Counted from the stretch's first letter, positions 24,784 to 32,858 are shown. The stretch: 64,000 nucleotides of DNA from Streptomyces antioxidans (GCF_000968685.2 NZ_LAKD02000105.1:1-64000); one strand, 5' to 3'. A program made the numbers and translations. Notes: generated by a model not told the origin, from the letters alone.

Positions 24784-25685
24784 GTGCACCGGCACAGATG
24801 GCGCAGCACGTCGAGGAGGACAGGATGAGTGAGGCCGCCGAGGCCGCCCCCGCCCGCGCCGACTGCGTGGCGGACTCCGCCGGTGGGCTCACCTTCCACA
24901 TCGCCGATTGGACCCTCCCCGCCCCGGGCGGCCACGACGACTGGAGCGGGGCGCTGGTGCTGATCCGCCGTGGCGGGAGGGACGCCCCCGACGGGGAGGT
25001 GCGGCTGCCGCTGGGCCCCACCGCGGACGGCCGCCTCCAGGCCGCCCTGCCCAGCACCGTCGCCCTGCCCGAGGGCCGGTGGGATGTGCACGTGGCCCAC
25101 CGGGACGCCGAACCGCAGCGGCTCGCCCCGGGCCTGAACGATCTGCGCTCGCTCGTGGACCGCCGTCCCGGGCCGAGCACTTCCCCGCTGTCCGTCCGCA
25201 TCCCGTACGCCACCAAGCACGGCAATCTCTCGCTGCGCAGCTGGCGGCGGGCGCCCCACGCGGAGGCCGGGGAGATCCGGCTGGAGGGTGACCGGATGAC
25301 GGTGCGGGGGCGGCTCTACCGCGTCGCGTATCCGTCCGAGTGGCTGGCCGGCGCGGTGGTCGAGGCCCGCTGCCGCGGGGGTGAGGTCCCGGTGCGCACG
25401 GCACCCCTGGAGGTGGAGGGCCCGGACTTCTCCTGCACGCTCTCCTACGCCGATCTCGCGCGGACCTGGAGCGGCGGCGCGGACGTCTGGGACCTGCGGC
25501 TGCGCCCGGCGGACCGGACCGCGGCCCCGGCGCGGCTCGCCCGGATCCTGGACGATGTCGCGGACAAGAAGGAGATCTTCACCTATCCGCCGCGTACGGT
25601 GGCCGGTCCGCACGGGGAAGCACTGGCCCGGCCGTACTACACCCGGGACAACGACCTCGCGGTGCGGATCGAGGCGCTTGCCTGA
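24780..25685 (+). CDS. Hypothetical protein coupled to the GT4 glycosyltransferase
   Basis: A 301-residue protein translationally coupled to the glycosyltransferase (ATGA at 24780-24783). ATG 24825 (MSEAAEAAPA) has a stronger ribosome site (GAGGAGG at 24813-24819) and may be the real start. The sequence is beta-strand rich, with two similar beta-sandwich-like parts: WSGALVLIRRGG near the N-terminus and GRLYRVAYPSEWLAGAVVEA later. No signal peptide or membrane segment is seen. In Streptomyces, proteins of this kind often lie beside glycan-synthesis glycosyltransferases; a role as a partner is inferred. Confidence 0.7.
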   Translation: MSAPAQMAQHVEEDRMSEAAEAAPARADCVADSAGGLTFHIADWTLPAPGGHDDWSGALVLIRRGGRDAPDGEVRLPLGPTADGRLQAALPSTVALPEGRWDVHVAHRDAEPQRLAPGLNDLRSLVDRRPGPSTSPLSVRIPYATKHGNLSLRSWRRAPHAEAGEIRLEGDRMTVRGRLYRVAYPSEWLAGAVVEARCRGGEVPVRTAPLEVEGPDFSCTLSYADLARTWSGGADVWDLRLRPADRTAAPARLARILDDVADKKEIFTYPPRTVAGPHGEALARPYYTRDNDLAVRIEALA

Positions 25686-25804
25686 GCCCGGAATCCAGAG
25701 GGAGTCGAGCCCGGCGTCCCGAGAGAGCCGAGCCCGGGGTGTTGGGAGAACCGGGACGGGCTTGAGGACGGAGGCTGTCCTCGACCGGTGGCAGACTCGG
25801 CCGC

Positions 25805-26764
25805 ATGCTGGAGACCTCGGCCCGTCTGCTCCGCCTGCTCTCCCTGCTGCAGGCCCACCGCGAATGGTCCGGTGCCGACCTCGCCGACCGGCTCGGGGTC
25901 ACCCCGCGCACCGTGCGCCGCGATGTCGACCGGCTGCGCGAGCTCGGCTACCCCGTGCACTCGGCGCCGGGCACCGGCGGCGGCTATCAGCTGGGCGCGG
26001 GCGCCCAGCTGCCGCCGCTGCTGCTGGACGACGAGGAGGCGGTGGCGGTCGCGGTGCGGCTGCGCCAGGCGACGGGCGGCGGGGTCGAGGGCATCGAGGA
26101 GACCTCGGTACGGGCCCTGGCCAAGCTGGAGCAGGTGCTGCCGGACCGGCTGCGCCGCCGGGTGGGCGCGCTGACCGCCTTCACCGTGCCGCTGTCCGGC
26201 TGGAGCGACGGCCCCGGGGTGGACCCCGGGGTGCTGACCGAGCTGGCCGCCGCCTGCCGGGACTGCCATCAGCTGCGCTTCGAGTACCGCGACCACGGCG
26301 GTGCGGTCACTCGCCGCACCGCCGAACCGCACCGGCTGGTCGCCGCACAGCGCCGCTGGTACCTGGTCGCCTGGGATGTGGAACGCGCGGACTGGCGTAC
26401 GTACCGGGTCGACCGGATCACCCCGACCCCGCCGCACGGCCCCCGCTTCACCCCGCGCCGCCCGCCCGCCGACGACATCGCCGCCTATGTGGCCCGGGGC
26501 ATCACCACCTCCGTCTACGCCCAGCGGGCCACCGTGCTGCTGCGGGTGCCCGCCGAGCGGGCGGCCGAGTACTTCCCGCCCACGGTGGGGGTGCTGGAGG
26601 CGGTGGACGAGCACGGCTGTCTGCTGCACACCGGCGCCCACCGCCTCGACGCCCTGGTCGTCCATATCGCGCTGAGCGGCTTTGACTTCGAGGTGCGCGA
26701 GCCGGTGGAGCTGAACGACCACATCCGGGAGCTCAGGGACCGCCTGGACCGGGCCCTGGGCTGA
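25805..26764 (+). CDS. WYL-domain HTH transcriptional regulator
   Basis: A 319-residue YafY-type regulator. The N-terminal winged helix (about residues 1-60) carries WSGADLADRLGVTPRTVRRD. The WYL domain lies at about 140-220 and includes RRWYLVAWDVERADWRTYRV. A WCX-like C-terminal extension follows. WYL proteins bind small ligands or nucleic acids, and many control DNA-repair or metabolic genes. The gene converges on ctaD with only 15 bp between stop codons; no target can be named. Confidence 0.9.
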   Translation: MLETSARLLRLLSLLQAHREWSGADLADRLGVTPRTVRRDVDRLRELGYPVHSAPGTGGGYQLGAGAQLPPLLLDDEEAVAVAVRLRQATGGGVEGIEETSVRALAKLEQVLPDRLRRRVGALTAFTVPLSGWSDGPGVDPGVLTELAAACRDCHQLRFEYRDHGGAVTRRTAEPHRLVAAQRRWYLVAWDVERADWRTYRVDRITPTPPHGPRFTPRRPPADDIAAYVARGITTSVYAQRATVLLRVPAERAAEYFPPTVGVLEAVDEHGCLLHTGAHRLDALVVHIALSGFDFEVREPVELNDHIRELRDRLDRALG

Positions 26765-26779
26765 CCGGGCCCCGCGGCT

Positions 26780-28453
26780 TCAGCGCGGCTTCAGCCGCTG
26801 GTCCTTCTCCTGCTCCAGGCCCGCCACTTCGGGATGGTTCAGATCGAAGGCCGGTGACTCGGAGCGGACCCTGGGGAGGGTGGTGAAGTTGTGCCGGGGC
26901 GGGGGACAGGAGGTCGCCCACTCCAGGGAGCGGCCGAACCCCCAGGGGTCGTCCACCTCCACCTTCTTGCCGTACTTGGCCGTCTTCCAGACGTTGTAGA
27001 GGAACGGCAGGGTCGACATGCCCAGCAGGAACGAGCCGATCGTGGAGACGGTGTTGAGCGCGGTGAAGCCGTCCGCCGCCAGATAGTCGGCGTAGCGGCG
27101 CGGCATCCCCTCCACGCCCAGCCAGTGCTGCACCAGGAAGGTGGTGTGGAAGCCGGTGAACAGCGTCCAGAAGTGGATCTTGGCCAGCCGCTCGTCCAGC
27201 AGCTTCCCGGTGAACTTGGGCCACCAGAAGTAGAAGCCAGCGAACATCGCGAAGACCACCGTCCCGAAGACCACGTAGTGGAAGTGGGCCACGACGAAGT
27301 AGGTGTCCGTGACATGGAAGTCCAGCGGCGGTGAGGCCAGGATGACGCCGGTGAGCCCCCCGAAGAGAAAGCTCACCAGGAAGCCGACCGCCCACAGCAT
27401 CGGCGCCTCCAGGGACACCGAACCGCCCAGCATGGTGCCGATCCAGTTGAAGAACTTCACCCCGGTCGGCACCGCGATCAGAAACGACATCAGCGAGAAG
27501 AAGGGCAGCAGAACCGATCCGGTGGCGAACATGTGGTGGGCCCAGACCACCATCGACAGCCCGGTGATGGCCATGGTCGCACCGATCAGCGTCACATAGC
27601 CGAAGATCGGCTTGCGCGAGAAGACCGGGATGATCTCGCTGATGATGCCGAAGAACGGCAGCGCGATGATGTAGACCTCGGGATGGCCGAAGAACCAGAA
27701 GAGGTGCTGCCACAGCAGCGGCCCGCCGTACCGGGCGTCGAAGACCACCGCCCCGAACCGCCGGTCCGCCTCCAGTGCCAGCAGCGCCGCCGCCAGCACC
27801 GGGAACGCCATCAGGATCATGATCGAGGTGAAGAGGGTGTTCCAGGTGAAGATCGGCATCCGGAACATCGTCATGCCCGGCGCGCGCATCGCCATGATGG
27901 TGGTCAGGAAGTTCACCGCGCCCAGGATCGTCCCGAACCCCGACAGCGCCAGCCCCATGATCCACATATCGGCGCCGACACCGGGCGAGCGGATCGCGCT
28001 GTTGAGCGGGGCATAGGCGGTCCAGCCGAAGTCCGCGGTGCCCCCCGGCACCAGCAGACCGGCCACCACGATCAGCCCGCCGAACACATACAGCCAGTAC
28101 GACAGCATGTTGAGACGAGGAAAGGCCACATCGGGCGCCCCGATCTGCAGCGGCATGATCTCGTTGGCGAACCCCGCGAACGCCGGGGTCGCGAACAGCA
28201 GCAGCATGATCGTGCCATGCAGGGTGAACGCCTGGTTGAACTCCTCCTGCGAGACGATCTGGAGGCCCGGACGGGCCAGCTCGGCGCGCATCACCATCGC
28301 CAGCACGCCGCCGACGAGGAAGAAGCCGAACGACGAGATCAGATACAGATGCCCGATCTTCTTGTGGTCGGTGGTGGTGAGCCAGTCCACCAGCACACTG
28401 CCCTGCCGCGTCTCCCGTACCTGACCGGCGGTCCGCGCGGTCTCTGTCGCCAT
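26780..28453 (-). CDS. ctaD: Cytochrome c oxidase subunit I
   Basis: The 557-residue catalytic subunit of an aa3-type haem-copper oxidase with 12 membrane helices. Haem and CuB ligands are visible: the low-spin haem His in FTLHGTIMLLLF, the CuB His and cross-linked Tyr in WQHLFWFFGHPEVYI, the His pair in VWAHHMF, and the final ligands in DTYFVVAHFHYVVFG. ATG 28453 has GGAGGAG 5 nt upstream. An in-frame ATG at 28510 would add 19 residues spanning a 22-bp tandem repeat. No ctaC, ctaE or qcr genes are near, so this is a stand-alone paralog lying 100 bp downstream of the gas vesicle cluster on the same strand. Confidence 0.94.
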   Translation of the reverse strand: MATETARTAGQVRETRQGSVLVDWLTTTDHKKIGHLYLISSFGFFLVGGVLAMVMRAELARPGLQIVSQEEFNQAFTLHGTIMLLLFATPAFAGFANEIMPLQIGAPDVAFPRLNMLSYWLYVFGGLIVVAGLLVPGGTADFGWTAYAPLNSAIRSPGVGADMWIMGLALSGFGTILGAVNFLTTIMAMRAPGMTMFRMPIFTWNTLFTSIMILMAFPVLAAALLALEADRRFGAVVFDARYGGPLLWQHLFWFFGHPEVYIIALPFFGIISEIIPVFSRKPIFGYVTLIGATMAITGLSMVVWAHHMFATGSVLLPFFSLMSFLIAVPTGVKFFNWIGTMLGGSVSLEAPMLWAVGFLVSFLFGGLTGVILASPPLDFHVTDTYFVVAHFHYVVFGTVVFAMFAGFYFWWPKFTGKLLDERLAKIHFWTLFTGFHTTFLVQHWLGVEGMPRRYADYLAADGFTALNTVSTIGSFLLGMSTLPFLYNVWKTAKYGKKVEVDDPWGFGRSLEWATSCPPPRHNFTTLPRVRSESPAFDLNHPEVAGLEQEKDQRLKPR

Positions 28454-28464
28454 CGGGACTCCTC

Positions 28465-28508
28465 CGTGTCCTGGGCGGGTACCGACCGTGTCCTGGGCGG
28501 GTACCGAC
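28465..28508. repeat. Perfect 22-bp tandem duplication in the ctaD leader
   Basis: The 22-bp unit at 28465-28486 is repeated without mismatch at 28487-28508. Each copy contains the KpnI-like GGTACC core. It lies between the gvpK stop and the ctaD ribosome site, so it is in the 5' leader of ctaD or a readthrough gvp transcript. It may be a duplicated operator or a recent slippage. Confidence 0.8.
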
Positions 28509-28553
28509 ATGATCGCCCCGCGGGCGGTGCGATCCGGGGAGCTGCCCCGAGCG

Positions 28554-28832
28554 TCACTCCCTCGGGGACAGGAGCGGACCGAGTGGCCCAAGGTCGAGAT
28601 TGAGATCGGAGGGTGCGATGCCGTAGCGGTCGCAGAGCGTGCCCATCCGGTCCTCCAGGAGCATCAGCGTCAGCCCGATCCGCTCCTCCTGGTCCTCCGT
28701 CAGATCGCCCTGGTCAACCCGGCGCAGCGCCTGCCGCTCCATGAGCTGGCGCAGCAGCTCCACGACGGTGAGCACCAGCTTCATCAGATCGCGTTCGACG
28801 GTGTCCTGGTCCAGCTCCAGCTTGCGGCTCAC
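28554..28832 (-). CDS. gvpK: Gas vesicle protein GvpK
   Basis: A 92-residue accessory gas vesicle protein. The sequence LDQDTVERDLMKLVLTVVEL and LRRVDQGDLTEDQEERIGLT are typical of GvpK. GTG 28832 overlaps the gvpS stop (GTGA), with GGGAGG just upstream; a start at 28844 would add four residues. It is the last gene of the cluster. GvpK is thought to be needed for vesicle assembly. Confidence 0.9.
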   Translation of the reverse strand: MSRKLELDQDTVERDLMKLVLTVVELLRQLMERQALRRVDQGDLTEDQEERIGLTLMLLEDRMGTLCDRYGIAPSDLNLDLGPLGPLLSPRE

Positions 28833-29029
28833 GGTTCCTCCCACGGGGACGGCACATTGGCGTTGACCGAGCTGATGAGCGCGCGCAGATCGATGCGGAC
28901 CAGATCGACGTCGGCGATCCGCAGGGTCAGATCACCGGTGATCACCACGCCGCCCGCCAGCAGCCGGTCCAACACGTCCACCAGGGCGATCTGCTGATGG
29001 GCCAGGGGGCCCTCGGGGGCCATCGTCAT
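28829..29029 (-). CDS. gvpS: Gas vesicle protein GvpS
   Basis: A 66-residue GvpA/GvpJ-fold protein with the core LVDVLDRLLAGGVVITGDLTLRIADVDLV in two parts (QIALVDVLDRLL and TLRIADVDLVRIDLRAL). In Streptomyces clusters this small paralog between gvpL and gvpK is called GvpS. The ATG overlaps the gvpL stop by 4 nt. It is probably a minor shell or nucleation component. Confidence 0.85.
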   Translation of the reverse strand: MTMAPEGPLAHQQIALVDVLDRLLAGGVVITGDLTLRIADVDLVRIDLRALISSVNANVPSPWEEP

Positions 29030-29937
29030 CCGTCCGCCCCCGCGTCCTCGGTCTTCCCTTCGGCGCCGCCAGCGCCGCCAGCGCCGCCAGCGCCTTCAGC
29101 GTCGGAGGTCTCGTCCATGGCGGTGAAGGAGTACGGCGCCCATGGACCGGTCAGCTCCACCCGCAGCGCGGGCGTCCGCCCGGCCAGCCCACCGACCCGC
29201 TCGGCGAAGTCGGCGCTGTGCTCGCGCCGCACCAGATACGCGGCGTTCAGCACATTGCGCTCGGAGATCCCCGACAGCCGGGGGTCCTGCGGCGGATGCA
29301 GCCGGGACTGCTCGGCCAGCCCGCTGAGGGTGTCGTGTACCAGCCGTGCGCCCTCCTCCGTATCGCCCCAGCGCCGCTCGGCGGCCTGCCGCTGGGCCTT
29401 GCGGCGGCGCAGGTAGTCGCGGCCGGACATGGCGCCCGGGGAGTTCGGAGCGCTTGGAGTGCCGGGGGCGTCGGCGGCGTTCGCGGCCCCGGCGGGGGGC
29501 TCTTCGGCGGCGGGCTGGGTGGCGTACGCCTTGACGCCCCATTCGACCCGGCCCTCCAGCCGGTCCAGCGCCGAGGTGAACCGCTCCCGGCCGGTGGCGA
29601 GCATCCGCCGCAGCCCCTCGTCGCCGAGGCACACGGTGGCCAGCCGGACCGGTATGACACAAACCTCGGCCCCGGCGGTGTCGACCACCCGCTGATGGGC
29701 CCGGGCCATCCTCTCCAGCCAGGCCATGTCCTCCAGCCGCTTCCGCAGCGGGCCCTCGTCGTAGTCCTCGGCAGGTACGGCGCCCGCCAGCACGGCGAGC
29801 CCCAGGTGGCGTACGGCGTACACCGGTTCGTCCGCTACGCCGGTCACCCCCTCCAGGGCGGTGAGGGCGTCCAGGGCGGCCTCCGGCGCACCGGTGTCGC
29901 GCACGACCGCGTAGGCGTACCGCAGTGCGTCGGTCAT
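29026..29937 (-). CDS. gvpL: Gas vesicle protein GvpL (GvpL/GvpF family)
   Basis: A 303-residue GvpL/GvpF family protein, probably binding GvpA-type subunits during assembly. It begins LRYAYAVVRDTGAPEAALDA and has the two-domain family layout, ending LTGPWAPYSFTAMD. A Gly/Ala-rich, acidic insert lies at about residues 143-170 and a similar low-complexity tail follows residue 275. The ATG overlaps the gvpJ stop (ATGA). It is longer than the cluster's GvpF (239 aa), mainly because of the insert and tail. Confidence 0.9.
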   Translation of the reverse strand: MTDALRYAYAVVRDTGAPEAALDALTALEGVTGVADEPVYAVRHLGLAVLAGAVPAEDYDEGPLRKRLEDMAWLERMARAHQRVVDTAGAEVCVIPVRLATVCLGDEGLRRMLATGRERFTSALDRLEGRVEWGVKAYATQPAAEEPPAGAANAADAPGTPSAPNSPGAMSGRDYLRRRKAQRQAAERRWGDTEEGARLVHDTLSGLAEQSRLHPPQDPRLSGISERNVLNAAYLVRREHSADFAERVGGLAGRTPALRVELTGPWAPYSFTAMDETSDAEGAGGAGGAGGAEGKTEDAGADG

Positions 29938-30374
29938 ACGGTGGTCTCCCGCTTCTCCCCGCTGGTGGCCTCGGCATCCTCGCGGGCGCTCCGGCCGGTG
30001 ACCTCGGTGGTCTCCCGGCGGGTCACCTCGGCCTGCTCGCCGCCGTCCACCCCGGTCCTGGCGCGCGAGGAGAGCGACGGGTCGTGCTCCCACCAGTCGA
30101 TGCCCATCTCCTTCGCCTTATCGACCGAGGCCACGATCAGCCGCAGCTTGATCGTGAGAAGTTCGATGTCGAGCAGATTGATGCGGATATCGCCCGCGAT
30201 CACCACACCCTTGTCGAGCACCCGCTCAAGGATGTCGGCGAGGTTCGCCCCGCCCTCGCCCCGTCCGGCCAGGCCGTACGACCCCGAGGAGCCGAGCGAC
30301 GACGCCGGTGAGCCATAGCCGCCGGCCGTCGGGGCCACACCGCCCCGGGTGGTCACAGAGTCCCGTTCGCCCAC
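29934..30374 (-). CDS. gvpJ: Gas vesicle protein GvpJ
   Basis: A 146-residue GvpA-fold protein. The conserved core at about 44-98 contains LADILERVLDKGVVIAGDI and INLLDIELLTIKLRLIVASV. A Gly/Ser-rich leader and a charged tail flank it. The GTG at 30374 has GGAGGAGG about 7 nt upstream inside gvpG; GTG 30356, overlapping the gvpG stop, is the alternative. The gene overlaps gvpL at its end. GvpJ is a minor structural protein thought to shape the vesicle tips. Confidence 0.88.
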   Translation of the reverse strand: MGERDSVTTRGGVAPTAGGYGSPASSLGSSGSYGLAGRGEGGANLADILERVLDKGVVIAGDIRINLLDIELLTIKLRLIVASVDKAKEMGIDWWEHDPSLSSRARTGVDGGEQAEVTRRETTEVTGRSAREDAEATSGEKRETTV

Positions 30375-30559
30375 TGGCGTGCCTCCTCCAACCGGTCGAG
30401 CAGCACGTCCTCCTGCCGCTCGAACTCCTCCTCGTCGATCACGCCCTGGTCGAGCTGGGCCTCCAGCTCGCCCAGGGCCCGCTGGATGTTGGCCGGGTCG
30501 TAGTACTCCCGCTCCGCCGCGGCGACGACCTGCCTCAGCACCCAGCCGATCATCAGCAT
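30353..30559 (-). CDS. gvpG: Gas vesicle protein GvpG
   Basis: A 68-residue acidic helical protein. The segment AEREYYDPANIQRALGELEA and the following EEEFERQEDVLLDRL stretch are typical of GvpG. The ATG overlaps the gvpF stop by one base, indicating coupled translation. GvpG is an accessory protein that interacts with the GvpF/GvpL group during assembly. Confidence 0.88.
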   Translation of the reverse strand: MLMIGWVLRQVVAAAEREYYDPANIQRALGELEAQLDQGVIDEEEFERQEDVLLDRLEEARQWANGTL

Positions 30560-31278
30560 CAGGATTCGACGAAGCTGTACGGCGGCAGCGGACCGTTGAT
30601 CCGCAGCCTCAGCCAGGGATGGGCCCGCTCCAGGTCGGCGGCGGCCGACAGCAGCGGATCGGCGGCGCCGTCGCCGACCAGCAGCGACAGGCTCACAAAC
30701 CAGCCGCCGCTCTCCGGGCCGGGCCGCACCTCCTCGGCGGTCGGCGCCAGCGCCTCCTCCACCAGCTTCGCGTCCCGCACCTCACGGGCCCGTACCGCGC
30801 TAGCCATCAGCTCGCCGAAGCGCACCCGGTCCTCATAGGTGCCGCCGCCCGCCGCCCGGTTGGCCTCCGCCATCATCCGCAGCTCAGGCTCCTCGGCGAG
30901 CACCTGGTGGAGCACCGCGTCCTCGTCGTGCACGGCCTTGACGTTGTACTCCACCCGGTCGGTCAGCCGGTTCAGCTGGTCCTGGTAGCGGTCGGCGTGC
31001 TCGGCCAGCACGCTGCGGACGTCATCGTCGCTTGAGGAGACGCTGCCGAACCGCATCGGCAGCACCGCGCGGGAGTCGCCGACCTCGGCCAGCACGTGCT
31101 GGTGGGCCAGCAGATCGCGGCGCCGGGGCTTGAGCTCGGGCGGGCAGTCGCTGACGATCGCGGCCAGCTCGCCCTCGTTCAGCGCCCGGACCGGCAGCGG
31201 GGGGTCGCCGATGCCCAGCAGCCGATCGCCCAGGTCCGCGACCTCGCCCCGAGCGATGCCGTAGACATACGTACTCAT
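30559..31278 (-). CDS. gvpF: Gas vesicle protein GvpF (GvpL/GvpF family)
   Basis: A 239-residue GvpF protein. It begins TYVYGIARGEVADLGDRLLG and ends INGPLPPYSFVES, both family marks. The central AVLPMRFGSV and YQDQLNRLTDRVEYNVKAV regions match the GvpF/L fold. The ATG overlaps the gvpA stop (ATGA at 31275-31278). GvpF chaperones GvpA and is needed for vesicle formation. Confidence 0.92.
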   Translation of the reverse strand: MSTYVYGIARGEVADLGDRLLGIGDPPLPVRALNEGELAAIVSDCPPELKPRRRDLLAHQHVLAEVGDSRAVLPMRFGSVSSSDDDVRSVLAEHADRYQDQLNRLTDRVEYNVKAVHDEDAVLHQVLAEEPELRMMAEANRAAGGGTYEDRVRFGELMASAVRAREVRDAKLVEEALAPTAEEVRPGPESGGWFVSLSLLVGDGAADPLLSAAADLERAHPWLRLRINGPLPPYSFVES

Positions 31279-31730
31279 GAGGACTCCTCGGACTTCCGGG
31301 GCGCCGCCTTACGGGCCGGACGGCGGCGGCGCGGCTCTTCCTCCTCCTCTTCCTCCTCCGACGGCCGGATCGCGTCGGCCACGCTCTGGGCGGCCTTGGA
31401 GACGGTGTCACCGGCGCCGGAGAGGGCGCCCTTGGTCTTGGACCGCGCGCCGTTCTCGGTGATGCCCTCGAAGACCTCGGGCAGCCCGGGGGACTTGTTC
31501 TGCCCCGACTCCAGGTCCAGGCGGTTGCACGCCTCGGCGAACCGCAGATAGGTGTCGACGCTCGCGACCACGATCCGAACGTCGATCTTGAGTATTTCGA
31601 TGCCGACCAGGGAGACGCGGATGAACGCGTCGATCACCAGCCCCCGGTCGAGGATGAGCTCCAGGACGTCGTACAGGCCGCTGGTGCCGCCCCCGCCCCT
31701 GGATTGCTGTGCCGGGACAACAGTGGTCAT
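31275..31730 (-). CDS. gvpA: Gas vesicle structural protein GvpA with charged C-terminal tail
   Basis: The main shell protein of gas vesicles. The conserved core at about residues 19-72 reads LYDVLELILDRGLVIDAFIR and VGIEILKIDVRIVVASVD, followed by TYLRFAEACNRLD. After the core comes a 75-residue extension with a run of nine Glu and then an Arg/Lys-rich end (RRRRPARKAAPRK). Classical GvpA is about 70 residues, so the tail doubles the length. The ATG at 31730 is the only reasonable start. Confidence 0.9.
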   Translation of the reverse strand: MTTVVPAQQSRGGGGTSGLYDVLELILDRGLVIDAFIRVSLVGIEILKIDVRIVVASVDTYLRFAEACNRLDLESGQNKSPGLPEVFEGITENGARSKTKGALSGAGDTVSKAAQSVADAIRPSEEEEEEEEPRRRRPARKAAPRKSEESS

Positions 31731-31778
31731 GTCGGGTGGGTCCTCTCGTTTCCGGTGGCGTCCGGTCCCCCGCCGGCG

Positions 31779-32081
31779 TCAGCGGCGGTCGCTCCGGCCG
31801 CGCTCGTAGCGGCGTAGGCGGCGGTAGCCGGTCAGCAGGCCGTCCGGGTCGAGGGTCACCTCGTACAGGGCCATCAGGCTCATCGTCTCCGGCACCCGTT
31901 CCAGCTCCACCACCTCGGCCTCCAGCAGCCATCCGTCGTCGGTCCGTTCCATGCGGGGAAGGGACTCCGGGTACAGGCCCGTCAGCTCGGCGAGCTGCTC
32001 ACGGGCGGCACGCAGGAGCGCCAGCGGACTCGGACCGCCGGCCGCCGTCTTCTCGGGGGTTTCATCGGATCTGTCAGTCAT
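31779..32081 (-). CDS. gvpO: Gas vesicle protein GvpO
   Basis: A 100-residue GvpO protein. The sequence LALLRAAREQLAELTGLYPE and WLLEAEVVELERVPETMSLM are family marks; it ends YRRLRRYERGRSDRR. ATG 32081 has GGAG about 6 nt upstream. It is the first gene of the eight-gene cluster, so the cluster promoter should lie in the spacer at 32082-32505. In haloarchaea GvpO affects expression of the cluster; its role in Streptomyces is not settled. Confidence 0.9.
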   Translation of the reverse strand: MTDRSDETPEKTAAGGPSPLALLRAAREQLAELTGLYPESLPRMERTDDGWLLEAEVVELERVPETMSLMALYEVTLDPDGLLTGYRRLRRYERGRSDRR

Positions 32082-32505
32082 GTTGGCTCCGGGGCGGCGG
32101 GTACCGCGTCCGGGTGGGCGTAAACCTCGGGCTTGGGTCCCGGAACCCCGGGCTTGGGCCCGGCGATTTGTGGTGGAATTGTGCGCTCCGGAGGGGTCCG
32201 CAAGGGTCCGGGCCGTGCTTTTCCGGCCGCCGCGGGAATTGTTCGAACGGATCCCGCCCGCGCGCCACCGCCTATACCGGATCCGGCCGTTTGGCGCGGG
32301 ATATCGACGAAAACTCGCAATCATCTTCGAGCCGTCAACACAAGCCACGGAAGAGTGAAGAAGTCGCTCACAAACCCGGGCGTGTTTTCTGTGACACAAG
32401 TGTGACGAATGGCGGCCGTGAGAGGCATGGTGCGGTGGTAGTCCCACGGCGGTTCATGGCAACTCTGGGTTTGCCACCCGTGGGGAGCCACCTACGGTGG
32501 CTGTC
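32082..32505. promoter_or_regulatory. Divergent promoter region between gvpO and the I78-type gene
   Basis: This 424-bp spacer has AT-richer patches and two direct copies of CGGGCTTGGG near 32130-32156, the second forming a small hairpin CCGGGC-TTGG-GCCCGG. A rightward promoter is suggested by TTGCCA at 32471-32476 and TACGGT at 32493-32498 (16-bp spacer). The leftward gvp promoter was not resolved. No gene was recognised in it. Confidence 0.4.
32471..32498 (+). promoter_or_regulatory. Candidate leaderless promoter of the I78-type gene
   Basis: TTGCCA (32471-32476), a 16-bp spacer and TACGGT (32493-32498) match the vegetative -35/TANNNT -10 pattern. The hexamer ends exactly 7 nt before the ATG at 32506, where transcription would be expected to begin, so the message may be leaderless. 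GGTGG at 32496-32500 could instead act as a weak ribosome site. Confidence 0.4.
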
Positions 32506-32721
32506 ATGGGATCTGTACCGAACCTTCCGGCCGAACCCGACGACGACCTCGACAGCTATGTGGGCCTTGATGCCGGTATCGCCGAGGAGAGGGCGCGCAC
32601 CCGCGGCTGGAGCACCGTACGGACGCTTCCGCCGGGCGCGATCATCACCATGGAGTATCTGCGGGGGCGGATCGACTTCGAGGTGGACGGGGGCACGGTG
32701 AAGCGCTGCTGGCGCGGCTGA
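32506..32721 (+). CDS. Small I78-type peptidase inhibitor-like protein
   Basis: A 71-residue protein. The C-terminal half, VRTLPPGAIITMEYLRGRID followed by FEVDGGTVKRCWRG, fits the pattern of the I78 inhibitor family (Arg-x-Leu-Pro-Pro-Gly, then a Tyr-Leu-Arg-x-Arg-Ile segment). No signal peptide is seen, so it may act inside the cell. ATG 32506 is preferred over a GTG nine bases upstream. A strong bidirectional hairpin follows. Confidence 0.7.
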   Translation: MGSVPNLPAEPDDDLDSYVGLDAGIAEERARTRGWSTVRTLPPGAIITMEYLRGRIDFEVDGGTVKRCWRG

Positions 32722-32754
32722 CGGGCGCGGCTGGCGGGGCGGCGGGCACGACGG

Positions 32755-32792
32755 CGGCCCCGGAACGCTCCCGCTGGAGCGTTCCGGGGCCG
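32755..32792. terminator. Perfect 17-bp-stem bidirectional terminator
   Basis: The left arm 32755-32771 and right arm 32776-32792 are perfect reverse complements around a CGCT loop. It lies between the convergent I78-type gene (stop 32721) and PAP2 gene (stop 32859), so it can end both transcripts. Confidence 0.75.
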
Positions 32793-32858
32793 TGGCATGA
32801 CCGTGGCCGGCCGGCGCGGGGGAGGGGGTGCGTACCGCCCCGCGGTCCGGCGGGTGGC

